Assembly (NCBI GenBank): GCA_016705335.1
Contig: JADIYN010000047.1
Location: 1-32,704 of the forward strand
Direction: 5' to 3'
From: Draconibacterium sp.
Lineage (GTDB): Bacteria > Bacteroidota > Bacteroidia > Bacteroidales > Prolixibacteraceae
Length of the DNA: 32,704 nt
Made by a program: the position numbers and the translations under genes. The notes beneath the pieces are model-generated. The model saw only the letters and a list, made by a program, of their open reading frames with translations, did not search any database and had not been told where the DNA came from. How positions within the stretch are numbered: position 1 is the stretch's first letter; the number at the start of each line of letters is the position of its first letter. Below, piece after piece: positions 7,455 through 16,904 of this stretch.

Positions 7455-7925
7455 CTAACACATGCGTATTTGATTGGAGTTGGTTATTTTTTCACAGTAT
7501 TTGCATTTTAACGAGATTAAATCTTTTGCAACCACTTTAAACCGGGTAGTAATTTGTTCGTTGTTGGTTATGCATTTTGGGTTAAAACATTTCACAATTC
7601 CTGAAATTGTATCCGGGATTTCCACTACCTTTTTCTCAACCACTTCGTAATCTCTGATAATGTTCAATTTAGCATGTGGAGCTATCAATGCTATTTTATT
7701 TATTTCATCATCTTCAAAAAATTTGTCAGTCACTTTTATTATTGCTTTTGCCCCAAGTTTATGACTTTCAAGGTTTGTCCCAAATGTTATTTGGTTTTCA
7801 ATACTATCAAGTCCTAAAATAGAAATTACTTTAAACAGATTTTTTGCTGGAATGTGGTCAATTACAGTTCCTTCTTTTATTGCGCTGACTTTTAATTTTA
7901 GTTTTTTCTTCTGATCGTCTTGCAT
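7455..7925 (-). CDS. pyrI: Aspartate carbamoyltransferase regulatory chain
   Basis: PyrI, 156 residues, is the allosteric partner of PyrB; it binds CTP/ATP in its N-terminal domain and contacts the catalytic trimer through a C-terminal zinc domain. The N-terminal allosteric domain (KVSAIKEGTVIDHIPAKNLFKVISIL) is followed by the zinc domain, with ligands as C-FNPK-C near residue 113 and C-KY-C near residue 143. Length and cysteine spacing match the enterobacterial family. It starts 8 bases after the pyrB stop, so the two form a pyrBI operon. The downstream side (toward 7380) holds the truncated tRNA and no gene. Confidence 0.95.
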   Translation of the reverse strand: MQDDQKKKLKLKVSAIKEGTVIDHIPAKNLFKVISILGLDSIENQITFGTNLESHKLGAKAIIKVTDKFFEDDEINKIALIAPHAKLNIIRDYEVVEKKVVEIPDTISGIVKCFNPKCITNNEQITTRFKVVAKDLISLKCKYCEKITNSNQIRMC

Positions 7926-7933
7926 GGCATAGA

Positions 7934-8842
7934 TTATTTTACGTTCATGATATGGGATATGATAGCTTCGCGGGCAAATACACCATTTCTGGCCTGGGTG
8001 AAGTAGTAGGCTTTTTGATTTGCATCAACATCAGTATGAATTTCGTTTACACGTGGCAGAGGATGTAAAATTTTTACGTTAGGTTTAGTTTTTTCCAACA
8101 TTGCATTGCGAAGAATATAAACGTTTTTAACTTGTTCATATTCTATCGGGTCAGAGAATCTTTCCTTTTGAACACGGGTCATGTATATAATGTCGGCAGC
8201 GCTTATAATATCCGTAAACTCTTTATGTTCATAATATTTTATCCCTTTTTCGCGCAGTAATAGTTTGTATTCTTCGGGCATTTCCAAAACAGTTGGTGCA
8301 ATAAAATTAAAAATTGGGTTTTCGAATTCCGACATGGCCATTAGCAATGAATGAACTGTTCTTCCATATTTTAAATCTCCTACCATAAAAATATTCAGGT
8401 TATCGAGAGTCCCCTGAGTCTTTAGAATGGAATACATATCGAGCAAAGTTTGTGTTGGATGCTGATTGGCGCCATCACCGGCATTAATTACAGGGACCGG
8501 TGAAATTTCAGCAGCATAACGTGCGGCTCCTTCAAGCGGGTGTCGCATTACAATCAAATCAGCATAATTACTCACCATTTTAATTGTATCATGTAATGTT
8601 TCTCCTTTGCTGGCACTTGAGCTGTCAGGGTCGGCAAATCCAATAATCCTACCGCCCAAACGACTTATTGCAGTTTCAAAACTTAATCTTGTCCGCGTTG
8701 AAGGTTCAAAAAACAAAGAAGCAACAACTTTCCCTTTCAATAAATCCTGATTGGGGTTTTCTTCGAATTCAGCAGCAAGTTTCATAATTTTCAGATATTC
8801 CGTTTTCGAAAAATCTGTAATTGAAATTAAATCCTTCTTCAT
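7934..8842 (-). CDS. pyrB: Aspartate carbamoyltransferase catalytic chain
   Basis: PyrB, 302 residues, condenses carbamoyl phosphate with aspartate to carbamoyl aspartate, the committed step of pyrimidine synthesis. The carbamoyl-phosphate site FFEPSTRTRLSFE lies near residues 45-57, SSSASKGETLHDT near 75-87 supplies the Ser/Lys loop, HPTQTLLD near 127-134 is the second family signature, and HPLPRVNEI near 259 closes the aspartate site. The length is normal. The ATG at 8842 follows a hairpin with a long T-tract and a 70-codon ORF, a layout like the pyrBI leader of enterobacteria, suggesting UTP-dependent attenuation (inference). Confidence 0.96.
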   Translation of the reverse strand: MKKDLISITDFSKTEYLKIMKLAAEFEENPNQDLLKGKVVASLFFEPSTRTRLSFETAISRLGGRIIGFADPDSSSASKGETLHDTIKMVSNYADLIVMRHPLEGAARYAAEISPVPVINAGDGANQHPTQTLLDMYSILKTQGTLDNLNIFMVGDLKYGRTVHSLLMAMSEFENPIFNFIAPTVLEMPEEYKLLLREKGIKYYEHKEFTDIISAADIIYMTRVQKERFSDPIEYEQVKNVYILRNAMLEKTKPNVKILHPLPRVNEIHTDVDANQKAYYFTQARNGVFAREAIISHIMNVK

Positions 8843-8860
8843 ATTAATATTGTATTGATT

Positions 8861-9073
8861 TCAGGTTTCAATAATCAAAAAAAAACCAACATTAATAAAT
8901 TTAAAATGTTGGTTTTCAATCGAATGAAATATATTTTTTTCTTTTACGTTCCTTAATATATTATTAAAAACAAATGGTTGTGAATTATAATTCCGAAATA
9001 TAAATACCTCTATTGGGATGAGTTTTGTATCAACTCTCAAATAACCCGACTTACTGATCATCAAATTCATCAT
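8861..9073 (-). CDS. Candidate pyrBI leader ORF (70 codons)
   Basis: This ORF starts four bases downstream of a TAATTTTG element (9085-9078 on the - strand, matching TAnnTTTG). Its last codons run through the terminator hairpin at 8877-8916, and it stops 18 bases before the pyrB ATG. The protein has no recognisable domain. Position and overlap with the hairpin are what a leader peptide such as enterobacterial pyrL would show: ribosomes following polymerase would prevent the hairpin. It could also be a chance ORF, since the hairpin alone would create much of its ending. Confidence 0.35.
   Translation of the reverse strand: MMNLMISKSGYLRVDTKLIPIEVFIFRNYNSQPFVFNNILRNVKEKNIFHSIENQHFKFINVGFFLIIET
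8877..8916 (-). terminator. Terminator/attenuator hairpin upstream of pyrB
   Basis: AAAACCAACATT (8882-8893) and AATGTTGGTTTT (8905-8916) form a perfect 12-bp stem with an 11-base loop. On the - strand a run of nine T follows. It ends about 35 bases before the pyrB start, leaving little room for a promoter between them. Confidence 0.75.
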
Positions 9074-9077
9074 GTTT

Positions 9078-9110
9078 CAAAATTAGCGGCTTTCATTCTT
9101 TTATCCAATT
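9078..9110 (-). promoter_or_regulatory. Candidate promoter of the pyrBI leader
   Basis: On the - strand TAATTTTG (9085-9078) matches the Bacteroidota -7 consensus TAnnTTTG, and a TTGG lies 19 bases upstream where TTTG is expected. Transcription would start at about the leader ORF's ATG (9073). Confidence 0.4.
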
Positions 9111-9152
9111 AAGCAGAGTGAATTTATTACCGTTTTATCAACAGCATTTATA

Positions 9153-9755
9153 TTAGGTTTGATGTTTAATCCCAACACCGTAAATATTATTAAAAACTTG
9201 TATAACTCTTTCATATTCAGATTCCCTTACAGAAAAAGTCAAATTGCAGTTTTCTTCAAAACGGGTATTTATTATCGAAAGGTTTTCATGTTTAATCACA
9301 TTCATTACTTCAGATAATTCGTTGTAAGTAAATTCAAGTTTTATGTTCTTTTCAATAATTTTTTGCAGAATTTCAGCATTTTTTAAACAATCAGCGGCAG
9401 CATTTCGATAAGCACTTATTAAGCCACTTGTTCCCAGAAGTGTGCCGCCAAAATACCTGACTACAACAACTATTAAGTTTGTAACATTAAAACTTTGAAG
9501 TTGCCCAAGAATGGGTTTTCCAGCAGTGGAAGATGGCTCTCCGTCATCATTTGCCCTGTAACTGATTTCTTTAAATCCCAAACGCCAGGCATAACAGAAA
9601 TGACGGGCACCGTGATGCTCTTTTCTAAGTTTGTATAGTATTTCTTTAACATCTTCCTCATTTGTTATCGGACTGGCAAATGCGTAAAATTTGCTGCCTT
9701 TGTCCTTAAAAAAGCCTTGACTTTCTACTTCTATGGTATTGTAAGTATCTTCCAT
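9153..9755 (-). CDS. yigZ: YigZ/IMPACT family protein (UPF0029)
   Basis: A 200-residue soluble protein of the IMPACT/YigZ family, whose bacterial biochemical role is not settled. The conserved core is seen in order: HHGARHFCYAWRLG (about residues 46-59), NDDGEPSSTAGKPIL (about 68-82) and VVVVRYFGGTLLGTSGLISAYRNAA (about 96-120). A smaller C-terminal ferredoxin-like domain (YNELSEVMNVIKHENL) follows. The length is normal for the family. It is transcribed in the same direction as dnaA and lies about 60 bases downstream of it, separated by a terminator. Confidence 0.9.
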   Translation of the reverse strand: MEDTYNTIEVESQGFFKDKGSKFYAFASPITNEEDVKEILYKLRKEHHGARHFCYAWRLGFKEISYRANDDGEPSSTAGKPILGQLQSFNVTNLIVVVVRYFGGTLLGTSGLISAYRNAAADCLKNAEILQKIIEKNIKLEFTYNELSEVMNVIKHENLSIINTRFEENCNLTFSVRESEYERVIQVFNNIYGVGIKHQT

Positions 9756-9781
9756 GAATGCAAAAATCGTTGGAAATTAAT

Positions 9782-9812
9782 AAAAAAGCACCCATTTTTC
9801 AATGGATGCTTT
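9782..9812 (-). terminator. Terminator after dnaA
   Basis: AAAGCACCCATT (9785-9796) and AATGGATGCTTT (9801-9812) form a 12-bp stem with one mismatch and a 4-base loop. On the - strand it is followed by T6. It lies directly after the dnaA stop. Confidence 0.8.
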
Positions 9813-9815
9813 CGA

Positions 9816-11243
9816 TTACATTTTTAATTTCTTTTCTATATCTTCCACGTATTGTCGAAAGTTTTTATCTGTATCTTTCAGGTTATTAACTGTTTTGCAG
9901 GCATGTAATACTGTTGCATGATCCTTGCTTCCAATTTGCGCTCCAATACTTGTTAGAGAGTATTTTGTGAGGCTTTTTGAAAAATACATGGCAATTTGCC
10001 TGGCTTGCACAACTTCTCGTTTGCGTGTTTTTGCCTGTAATGCATCAACTTGCATGTTGAAATAATCGCAAACTACTTTTGAAATATATTCAATAGATAG
10101 TTCCCGCTTCGAATTCTTAACTAATTTATTGATAAGTTTAGCTGCAAGTTCCAGTGTTATTTCCCTTTTATTCAACATTGATTGGGCTAATAAAGAAACA
10201 AGTGCTCCTTCCAATTCGCGAATGTTATTTGAAACATGTGATGCAATATATTCTAGCACATCTTCTGAAAATGAAATACCGTCTTTATAAACTTTGTGTT
10301 TTAATATTTGCATGCGGGTATCAAAATCCGGAATTTGCAAATCTGCGGTTAATCCCCACTTGAACCTTGACAAAAGCCGTTGTTCCATCCCTTTTAGTTC
10401 GATAGGCGGTTTGTCGGAAGTTAAAATCAACTGCTTGCCCATTTGGTGCAAGTGATTGAAAATATGAAAGAAAGTTTCCTGTGTTTTTTCTTTTCCCGCA
10501 AACTCTTGAACATCGTCCAGGATAAGAACATCAATCATTTGATAAAAATGCAGGAAATCATTTCTGTTGTTATTTCGTGTTGCCTCAGTATATTGTGTCT
10601 GAAATTTATTTGCATTTACATACAGAACTATTTTGTCGGGGAAACGTTCTTTAACTTCAATACCAATAGCCTGTGCCAGATGAGTTTTGCCTAAACCTGA
10701 ATTTCCATAAATCATTAACGGGTTGAATGCGGTTCCTCCGGGGTTTTGGGCGACAGCATAACCAGCACTGCGCGCAAGCCGGTTACAATCGCCTTCAATA
10801 AAATTTTCGAAAGTATTGTCGGCTTTTAATTGTGGGTCAATCTGCAGTTTCTGTATTCCGGGAATTATAAATGGGTTTTTAATTGCAGATTTTTCATCTG
10901 CTTTTAAAGGAATAGTTAATGGGTTGTTGACGATTTTTGCATTACTGTTTGTTGGATAACTGACAGTGTATGGTGCAGCGCCATTTTTATCGCCCATAAC
11001 AACGTTGTATTCAAGTTTTGCACCGTTGCCAAGTACCATTCGCAGAGTTCTTTTTAAAATATCGATAAATTGTTCTTCAAGGTATTCATAAAAAAATGCA
11101 CTTGGTACTTGAATGGTAAGTACTTTTTCCGAAAGTTTGACCGGTACTATTGGTTCAAACCAGGTTTTGTAACTACTGCCGGGAACGTTATCTTTTATAA
11201 CATTTAAACATTTGTCCCAAACAGCTTTGTATTCTTCACTCAT
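9816..11243 (-). CDS. dnaA: Chromosomal replication initiator DnaA
   Basis: DnaA, 475 residues, binds origin DnaA boxes and opens the duplex as an ATP-bound filament. Domain I (residues about 1-80, with SSYKTWFEPIVPV) is followed by a linker, then the AAA+ domain with Walker A GNSGLGKTHL near residue 180 and Walker B VLILDDVQEF near 240. The DNA-binding domain IV carries the signature IGSKDHATVLHACKTV near residue 440. The gene is intact with a normal length. The upstream spacer is AT-rich and carries two inverted copies of a DnaA-box-like 9-mer near 11512-11535. The neighbours (yigZ, MCE) do not by themselves indicate oriC. Confidence 0.97.
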   Translation of the reverse strand: MSEEYKAVWDKCLNVIKDNVPGSSYKTWFEPIVPVKLSEKVLTIQVPSAFFYEYLEEQFIDILKRTLRMVLGNGAKLEYNVVMGDKNGAAPYTVSYPTNSNAKIVNNPLTIPLKADEKSAIKNPFIIPGIQKLQIDPQLKADNTFENFIEGDCNRLARSAGYAVAQNPGGTAFNPLMIYGNSGLGKTHLAQAIGIEVKERFPDKIVLYVNANKFQTQYTEATRNNNRNDFLHFYQMIDVLILDDVQEFAGKEKTQETFFHIFNHLHQMGKQLILTSDKPPIELKGMEQRLLSRFKWGLTADLQIPDFDTRMQILKHKVYKDGISFSEDVLEYIASHVSNNIRELEGALVSLLAQSMLNKREITLELAAKLINKLVKNSKRELSIEYISKVVCDYFNMQVDALQAKTRKREVVQARQIAMYFSKSLTKYSLTSIGAQIGSKDHATVLHACKTVNNLKDTDKNFRQYVEDIEKKLKM

Positions 11244-11532
11244 TTAAATTTTAGGTTTTTTTTGAAGTCACTCAAATATTTCATTAAACTTATTCCCATT
11301 GGCAAAATTTGCGAAAAAAAAGTTAAAAAAAAAATTAAAAAACTATTGAAAATCTCCTTAATCTTATATTGTTTTCGTTTTCAGGCATTTAAAATTTTAT
11401 TTTTTTTTATATTAGTTATCGTACTGATTATTAGTACATTATGATTAAACAATTGACTGATAGAATCATAACAGGTGGGTAGTGGTAGGTATAAACGGCT
11501 GTTTACATAATTTATCAACAAATTGATGTTGA
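11244..11532. other. dnaA upstream spacer with paired DnaA-box-like sites
   Basis: AT-rich spacer with long A and T runs upstream of dnaA. TTATCAACA (11512-11520) and its inverted relative TGTTGATTA (11527-11535) each differ from TTATCCACA by one or two bases and are 6 bases apart. They also form a stem-loop at the MCE gene's 3' end, so they could equally be a weak terminator. No other gene is seen here. Confidence 0.3.
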
Positions 11533-12786
11533 TTATCGTAACGTTTTAAGTGCTTTTTCAAGTTTTATCAACTGGCCATTTTTAAAAGCGACTATCACTG
11601 CCTCTGGAAATTTCGTTTTTGCCAGTTGTAAAATTTCATTTATTTCGGAATACGAACTTGTATTTCCCAATAAATAAGTATAGGCTTCATTTGCATAATA
11701 TTCTTCAACTTTACCCAATCCATCAAACATATTTGAATTAGAAGGAATTTTTGTTTCGCTGGAGATTAAATGCACTTTAAAAATTATATTTTTCGAAGAT
11801 ACATCCCCTGAAGTATTGATATAGTATTCTTTACCAAAATCCATTGCTGAAAACTGGACATATCTTTTGGGGTTTTCCTGAACGTCTTTTAACAATGAAC
11901 TGAGGTTTTGAGACAGGGCAGTAATTTCAAGGTACAACTTATCGTCGTTTAAAAGTAACCCAACTGTATTTTCATCGCTGTTTAATTTTTCCATGATATT
12001 TAACAGTTGATTTGATGCCATTGAAATATTTGCCAGTATTGGTGAAACCTGAAGTTGTGATAACGTGTCGCTAAAAGAAGACAGGTTTTTTAATATTTTT
12101 TCAAGTTCATTTGTGTTACTGTTCAAAAAGTTGGTTAATACCTCAATATTGGCAACTATTTGTTTAATACTGGCTTTTTCAGTTGACATTACTTCTGCCA
12201 GATCACCAGTTATTTTTTCTGCGTTTTCAATAGTTTTATTAATGTTTTTAAAGCTTTCAGATAAATTCTCCTGCGCATCTTCATTTAGTATTACAGTTAG
12301 TACAGTAATAGCCGAGTCGATCGTACTCAATAATTGTTCAGCTTTGTTTTTTATGGGTAAAACCTGTAAACTAACCTGTTCTTTTAAATCGCTTTCTATT
12401 GCGCCCTGAATTGTGTCGTTGGATTTATAATAAGTACTTTCATTACTTAAACCCATTTTTATTGAGCGGGTTCCCATAATATCACTGCTAATTATTTGTG
12501 CCACAGAATTTACAGGTATTTGAAACGAGGCATCAACCATTAATGTAACAATCAGATTTCCTGATTTTGATGGATCGAATGTAATACTTTTAACCTGACC
12601 AATTTGATATCCATTCATTGTTACTTTGTTTGATTCGAGCAGGCCGTCAATCCTGTCATAAACAACGTAATAGTAATTATTTCGCTTAAAAACATCATTT
12701 CCTTTCAGATAATTTAGCCCCCAAAATAAGATGGCCAGTGATACCACAATCAAAAATCCCAGTTTTACATATTTTGAATATTTCAT
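11533..12786 (-). CDS. MCE/MlaD family lipid-transport protein with SPOR-like C-terminus
   Basis: A 417-residue protein with an N-terminal membrane anchor (about residues 9-27, GFLIVVSLAILFWGLNYL), followed by an MCE domain (about 38-115: YYVVYDRIDGLLESNKVTMNGYQIGQV, then MGTRSIKMGL). MCE domains form hexameric rings that shuttle phospholipid between membranes. A long helical region (about 130-300) rich in Asn, Ser and Leu follows, typical of this family. The last 90 residues (VHLISSETKIPSN ... FPEAVIVAFKNGQLIKLEKAL) align with the C-terminus of the adjacent amidase and look SPOR-like, which is unusual for an MCE protein. It lies downstream of the amidase on the same strand. Confidence 0.88.
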   Translation of the reverse strand: MKYSKYVKLGFLIVVSLAILFWGLNYLKGNDVFKRNNYYYVVYDRIDGLLESNKVTMNGYQIGQVKSITFDPSKSGNLIVTLMVDASFQIPVNSVAQIISSDIMGTRSIKMGLSNESTYYKSNDTIQGAIESDLKEQVSLQVLPIKNKAEQLLSTIDSAITVLTVILNEDAQENLSESFKNINKTIENAEKITGDLAEVMSTEKASIKQIVANIEVLTNFLNSNTNELEKILKNLSSFSDTLSQLQVSPILANISMASNQLLNIMEKLNSDENTVGLLLNDDKLYLEITALSQNLSSLLKDVQENPKRYVQFSAMDFGKEYYINTSGDVSSKNIIFKVHLISSETKIPSNSNMFDGLGKVEEYYANEAYTYLLGNTSSYSEINEILQLAKTKFPEAVIVAFKNGQLIKLEKALKTLR

Positions 12787-12870
12787 TACTACAAATTTTT
12801 AATTAATGTTGTTCGCTTTTTTTGCTGTTGTATTTTCAACAGATGTAAAATTAGAGATTTCAATGTTCAA

Positions 12871-14064
12871 TTACAGCTTTTCCATTGCCTTTTTAACAGA
12901 TATTAATTCATTGTTCTCAAAAGCTACAACAAAACATTCAGGGAATTTTTTTTCTATCCTGTTTTTTTCTTTCACTGCTTCGTCGTAATTATCGAATCTT
13001 CCGGAGAAATAACGTATTATATCTTTTGATTCTTTTCTGAAAATATTTTTCTCACCTTTAAAATTTGAAGGCGAGGGATCAATTTTACTTTTTGATGCAC
13101 CAATTTGTACTGAATAATATATATTGTTAGTTTCTGAAATTTGCGTAATATTTTCTTTTACAGTTGTTTGTGATTGGGTTTGAGATATATTTGATTGAGT
13201 TTGGGATTTGCCGGAAACTCCCGGATCAGTTCGAATTGCGAAACTGCTTTTTTCTTCAATTTTCTTTTTATAATCCTTAAATGCATAAAAAATTGAATTG
13301 GAAAGAGTTGATTTACCTTGTTCACTCATTAAAAAATTTCGTTCTGTCGGGTGACTAATAAAACCCAATTCGATAAGAACACTTGGCATTGTTGTTTGGT
13401 GAAGAACAATAAAACCAGCCTGTTTAACACTTCTGTCTCCGCGTTTCGCCATTTTGAATTGTTCCTGAACTTCTGATGCCAGCATAATACTTTGTTCAAG
13501 ATACTCACTCTGAATAGCTAAAAACATGATATTCGATTCAGGCGAATTTGGATCATATCCCTCATAAGTTGTAGTATAGTCATCTTCAAGTAAAATCACC
13601 GAGTTTTCTTTTTTTTCCACTTCAAAATTGGCTTTGCTGCGGTGTTCGCCCAATACAAAGGTTTCGGTTCCCTGTGCTGTGGAATTCTCCGTTCCGTTAA
13701 CATGAATTGAAATAAACACATCGGCTTTGTTCTTATTTGCAATGTTTGCCCTGTCATATAAAGGGATAAAAACATCTTTGTTGCGTGTGTAAATAACTTT
13801 TATTTCCGGATAACTGGCTTTTATTGATTCGCCCAGTCTTAAAGCAACATCCAAAACTATATCCTTCTCTCTTGCATTTCCAACTGAAGCGCCAAAATCT
13901 TTTCCTCCATGCCCCGGATCGATAACCACAACATTTATATGTTTATCATCCTTTTCTGCTGTAAATGAAGACTTTCTATTGATTGAACCGGCCGAAATAG
14001 AAATAAAAAAGCAGATAAAAATCAAATTTAAAATAGTCTTTATCATGATGTTTTGTGTTTCCAT
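12871..14064 (-). CDS. N-acetylmuramoyl-L-alanine amidase (Amidase_3) with SPOR domain
   Basis: A 397-residue zinc amidase that cleaves the bond between MurNAc and the stem peptide during cell separation. The N-terminus has a signal peptide (ILNLIFICFFISISAGS). The catalytic domain shows VVIDPGHGGKDFGA (first zinc His) near residue 47, SIHVNGTENSTAQGTETF (second His) near 121, and PSVLIELGFISHPTE with the catalytic Glu near 230. A Ser/Thr/Gln linker (TQSNISQTQSQTTV) precedes a C-terminal SPOR-like domain (YSVQIGASKSK ... GRFDNYDEAVKEKN ... FPECFVVAFENNEL) expected to bind denuded septal glycan. It is divergent from lptD and in line with the MCE gene. Confidence 0.93.
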   Translation of the reverse strand: METQNIMIKTILNLIFICFFISISAGSINRKSSFTAEKDDKHINVVVIDPGHGGKDFGASVGNAREKDIVLDVALRLGESIKASYPEIKVIYTRNKDVFIPLYDRANIANKNKADVFISIHVNGTENSTAQGTETFVLGEHRSKANFEVEKKENSVILLEDDYTTTYEGYDPNSPESNIMFLAIQSEYLEQSIMLASEVQEQFKMAKRGDRSVKQAGFIVLHQTTMPSVLIELGFISHPTERNFLMSEQGKSTLSNSIFYAFKDYKKKIEEKSSFAIRTDPGVSGKSQTQSNISQTQSQTTVKENITQISETNNIYYSVQIGASKSKIDPSPSNFKGEKNIFRKESKDIIRYFSGRFDNYDEAVKEKNRIEKKFPECFVVAFENNELISVKKAMEKL

Positions 14065-14132
14065 TGTAAAAATAGAAATATTAAAATTATTTTACATTTA
14101 TTAGCGTTATACTACAACCCTTATTTTTATTT

Positions 14133-16886
14133 TTGTCGGGCTTAATTGCAGTTTGTAAAACAGAAAACAATTTGTTTAAAATTATATATACATATATACT
14201 CTTCCTGTTGCCTTTTATTGTATTTAGTCAGGAATCGGAAAAACTCACAATCGAAAGTATAGAGTGGCCAGCCATAAATTCAAATATCGAAAACGTTCAG
14301 CCAGATACAATTGTTTCTGATTCAATCGAAACTTTAATTACTGCTTCCGATACTTTATTGGTTGATACATTAGCCACCGACACCGTGATAAAACCCCTTT
14401 ATAGAAGCACCAATCGTATATAATGCTGAAGATTCAATAGTTGTTTCGTTCGATGGTCAAAAAGTTTATTTGTATAATAATGCAAAAGTTACTTATGAAC
14501 AAATTGAACTTACGGCTTATTATATCGATCTCAATCTAGAAACCAAGGAAATTTATGCTGAAGGACTTATGGACAGCACCGGAACCATGATACAAAAGCC
14601 GATTTTTAAACAGGGATCCGATGAATACGAATCGGAAACCATGCGATACAATTTTGAAACGGAAAAGGCATTTATTACAAAAGTTGTATCAGAACAAGGG
14701 AGGGTTTATTTTGAGTGATCGTACAAAAAAATAGGTAAGGAAACTTTTATAACTGAAAAGGCAAAATACACGACCTGCGATGCCGATCACCCACACTTTT
14801 ACATGCACCTTACCAAAGCAAAAGTTATATCGAATAAGAAAATTGTGACAGGTCCGGCGTACATGGTTTTAGAGGATTTTCCTATATATTTCCCCATTTT
14901 ACCTTTTGGATTTTTTCCAAATACACCATCCTATTCTTCAGGAATTTTGGTGCCAATGTATGGAGAAGAGCAAAACAGGGGTTTCTATTTGCGTGATGGA
15001 GGTTATTATTGGGCGGCCGGCGAATATTTCGATTTGGCTTTGCGTGGCGAAATTTATTCGAAAGGTTCGTGGGGAACACAATTGCATACAAATTATCGAA
15101 AACGTTATAAATTTTCAGGAGGGTTCGATTTCAGGTACAATATTAATGTTTACGGTGAATCAGGATTAGAAACTTATCAAAAATCAAAACAATATGCCGT
15201 TACCTGGAATCATAGCCAGGATCAAAAAAGCAAATCCCAACCGAACATTTTCTGCAAGCGTGAATTTATCAAGCAGTGGATATGATAAACAAAATTCGTA
15301 TGTTGGACAAACAGGAGGCAATAATTACCTTACTACTCAAAAATCATCAAGTATATCTTATTCTCAAAAATTTGAAAACACGCCATTTAATATGTCAATG
15401 AATCTCAGGCATTCGCAAAACTCCGTTGATACAACAATTTCATTGTCGTTACCTGAAATGACATTTAGTATGGCAAAGATCTATCCGTTTCGAAAAAAGA
15501 ACAGAACCGGCCCGGTGAAATTTTATGAGAAATTCGGTATAAACTATACAGGGAATTTGCGAAATTCTATAAGCAATGTTAAAGAGTACGATTTAATGAA
15601 ACAAAAATTTCCCGATGACTGGAAAAACGGGATACAACATAATATCCCACTGGCTTTTCCTGGATTTAATCTGGCAAAATATGTAAATGTAAGCCCAAGT
15701 ATTGGTTACAACGAAAAATGGTATTTCCAGAAATACAATTATACTTACGATCCTGAAAATATTCATTATGATGAAAACGGAAGGAATCCTTCAAACATTC
15801 ATAAGGATACAATAAACGGTTTAAGCCGGGTTTACGATTACAATTACAGTTTAAGCGCATCAACAAACATTTATGGAATGTTTATGCCCCGAAACCCAAA
15901 TTCAAAAATAAAGGGTATCAGACATAAAATAACACCTTCAGCAAGTTTTAGCTACCGTCCTGATTTTGGAAAGGAACGCTTTGGATACTACCAACATGTT
16001 CAAACTGACTCGTTAGGAAACTACGCGTATTTCGATGTTAATGCGGGAGGTGTTTATGGTAATTCACCTGGCCGTGGTGCATCCGGGTCTATTAATATGT
16101 CAATAAGTAATAACCTCGAAATGAAAGTTTTGGATACTAAAGATACCACCGATACCAAAGCTGCCGAAAAGTTTAAAAAGGTGAAAATCATAGATAATTT
16201 AAGCATGTCGTCTTCTTATGATTTAATAAGAGATTCAATGAATCTTGCGCCAATTAGTATCAGGGCCAGAACCACTGTTGCCGGTGTTAGTATAAATATG
16301 GGAACGATTCTCGACCCTTATATGTTGAATGATAATTACCAGCGTTACAATGAGTTTGTTTGGAACAACAAAAGAGGAATTAGCAGAATAGGGAGGGTTT
16401 CAAATGCGAACCTCTCATTTGGTATGAATTTCAATTCGAAAAAGAAAGAAAGTAAAGGTGGACCGGGTGGCCAGGCAAATGTTGAAGATGAAGATGAAGA
16501 AGTAAAACCTGTTGTACCGGAATTAGGTTCAGGTTATGTTAATTTTAATATTCCCTGGACTTTTGGTTTCGATTACAGTTTTAGCTACAATGGCTCCGAC
16601 AAAAAGCGCACCCAATGGCAGGATTTCGCAAACACTTGGTTTACGTGGAAACCTTAGTTTAACCGAAAAATGGAAGGTATCTGTTAATACCAATTTCGAT
16701 TTTGAAGCCGGTGAATTCTCTTATACAACGATAAATGTAAACCGCGATTTGCATTGCTGGCAAATGGCATTTAACTTTGTTCCGTTTGGTTATATGAAAA
16801 GCTACAGTTTCACCATAAATGCAAAATCATCGATGCTAAAAGATTTAAGGTTGCAAAAACGTGAAAGTAATTACGATAATTTCTAA
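14133..16886 (+). CDS. lptD: LPS-assembly protein LptD-like, frameshifted
   Basis: An outer-membrane LPS insertion protein of about 915 residues. The TTG start (or a later TTG at about 14172) precedes a signal peptide (IIYTYILFLLPFIVFSQ). An N-terminal OstA-like domain (FDGQKVYLYNNAKVTYEQIELTAYYIDLNLETKEIYAEG) is followed by TTCDADHPHFYMHLTKAKV, FPIYFPILPFGFFPN and a long beta-barrel region of short amphipathic strands. The frame changes near 14400, between about 14695 and 14730 (two compensating shifts, the second in an A7 run), at the A6 run 15224-15229 and near 16601-16612. Followed through, the coding is continuous with no lost domains, arguing for sequencing indels. ridA follows 18 bases later. 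Confidence 0.85.
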
Positions 16887-16904
16887 CCAATAATAATTTT
16901 TGAT

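Noticed and set aside
10443..10694. 83-codon + strand ORF with hydrophobic runs inside dnaA
   Set aside because: Antisense to the conserved AAA+ domain of dnaA.
12065..12409. 114-codon + strand ORF inside the MCE gene
   Set aside because: Antisense to the helical region; Ser/Phe-rich composition is a by-product of the opposite frame.
345..16612. Programmed ribosomal frameshifting as explanation for the breaks
   Set aside because: The shifts go in both directions, occur in many unrelated genes including lptD, and lack consistent slippery sites with downstream structures.
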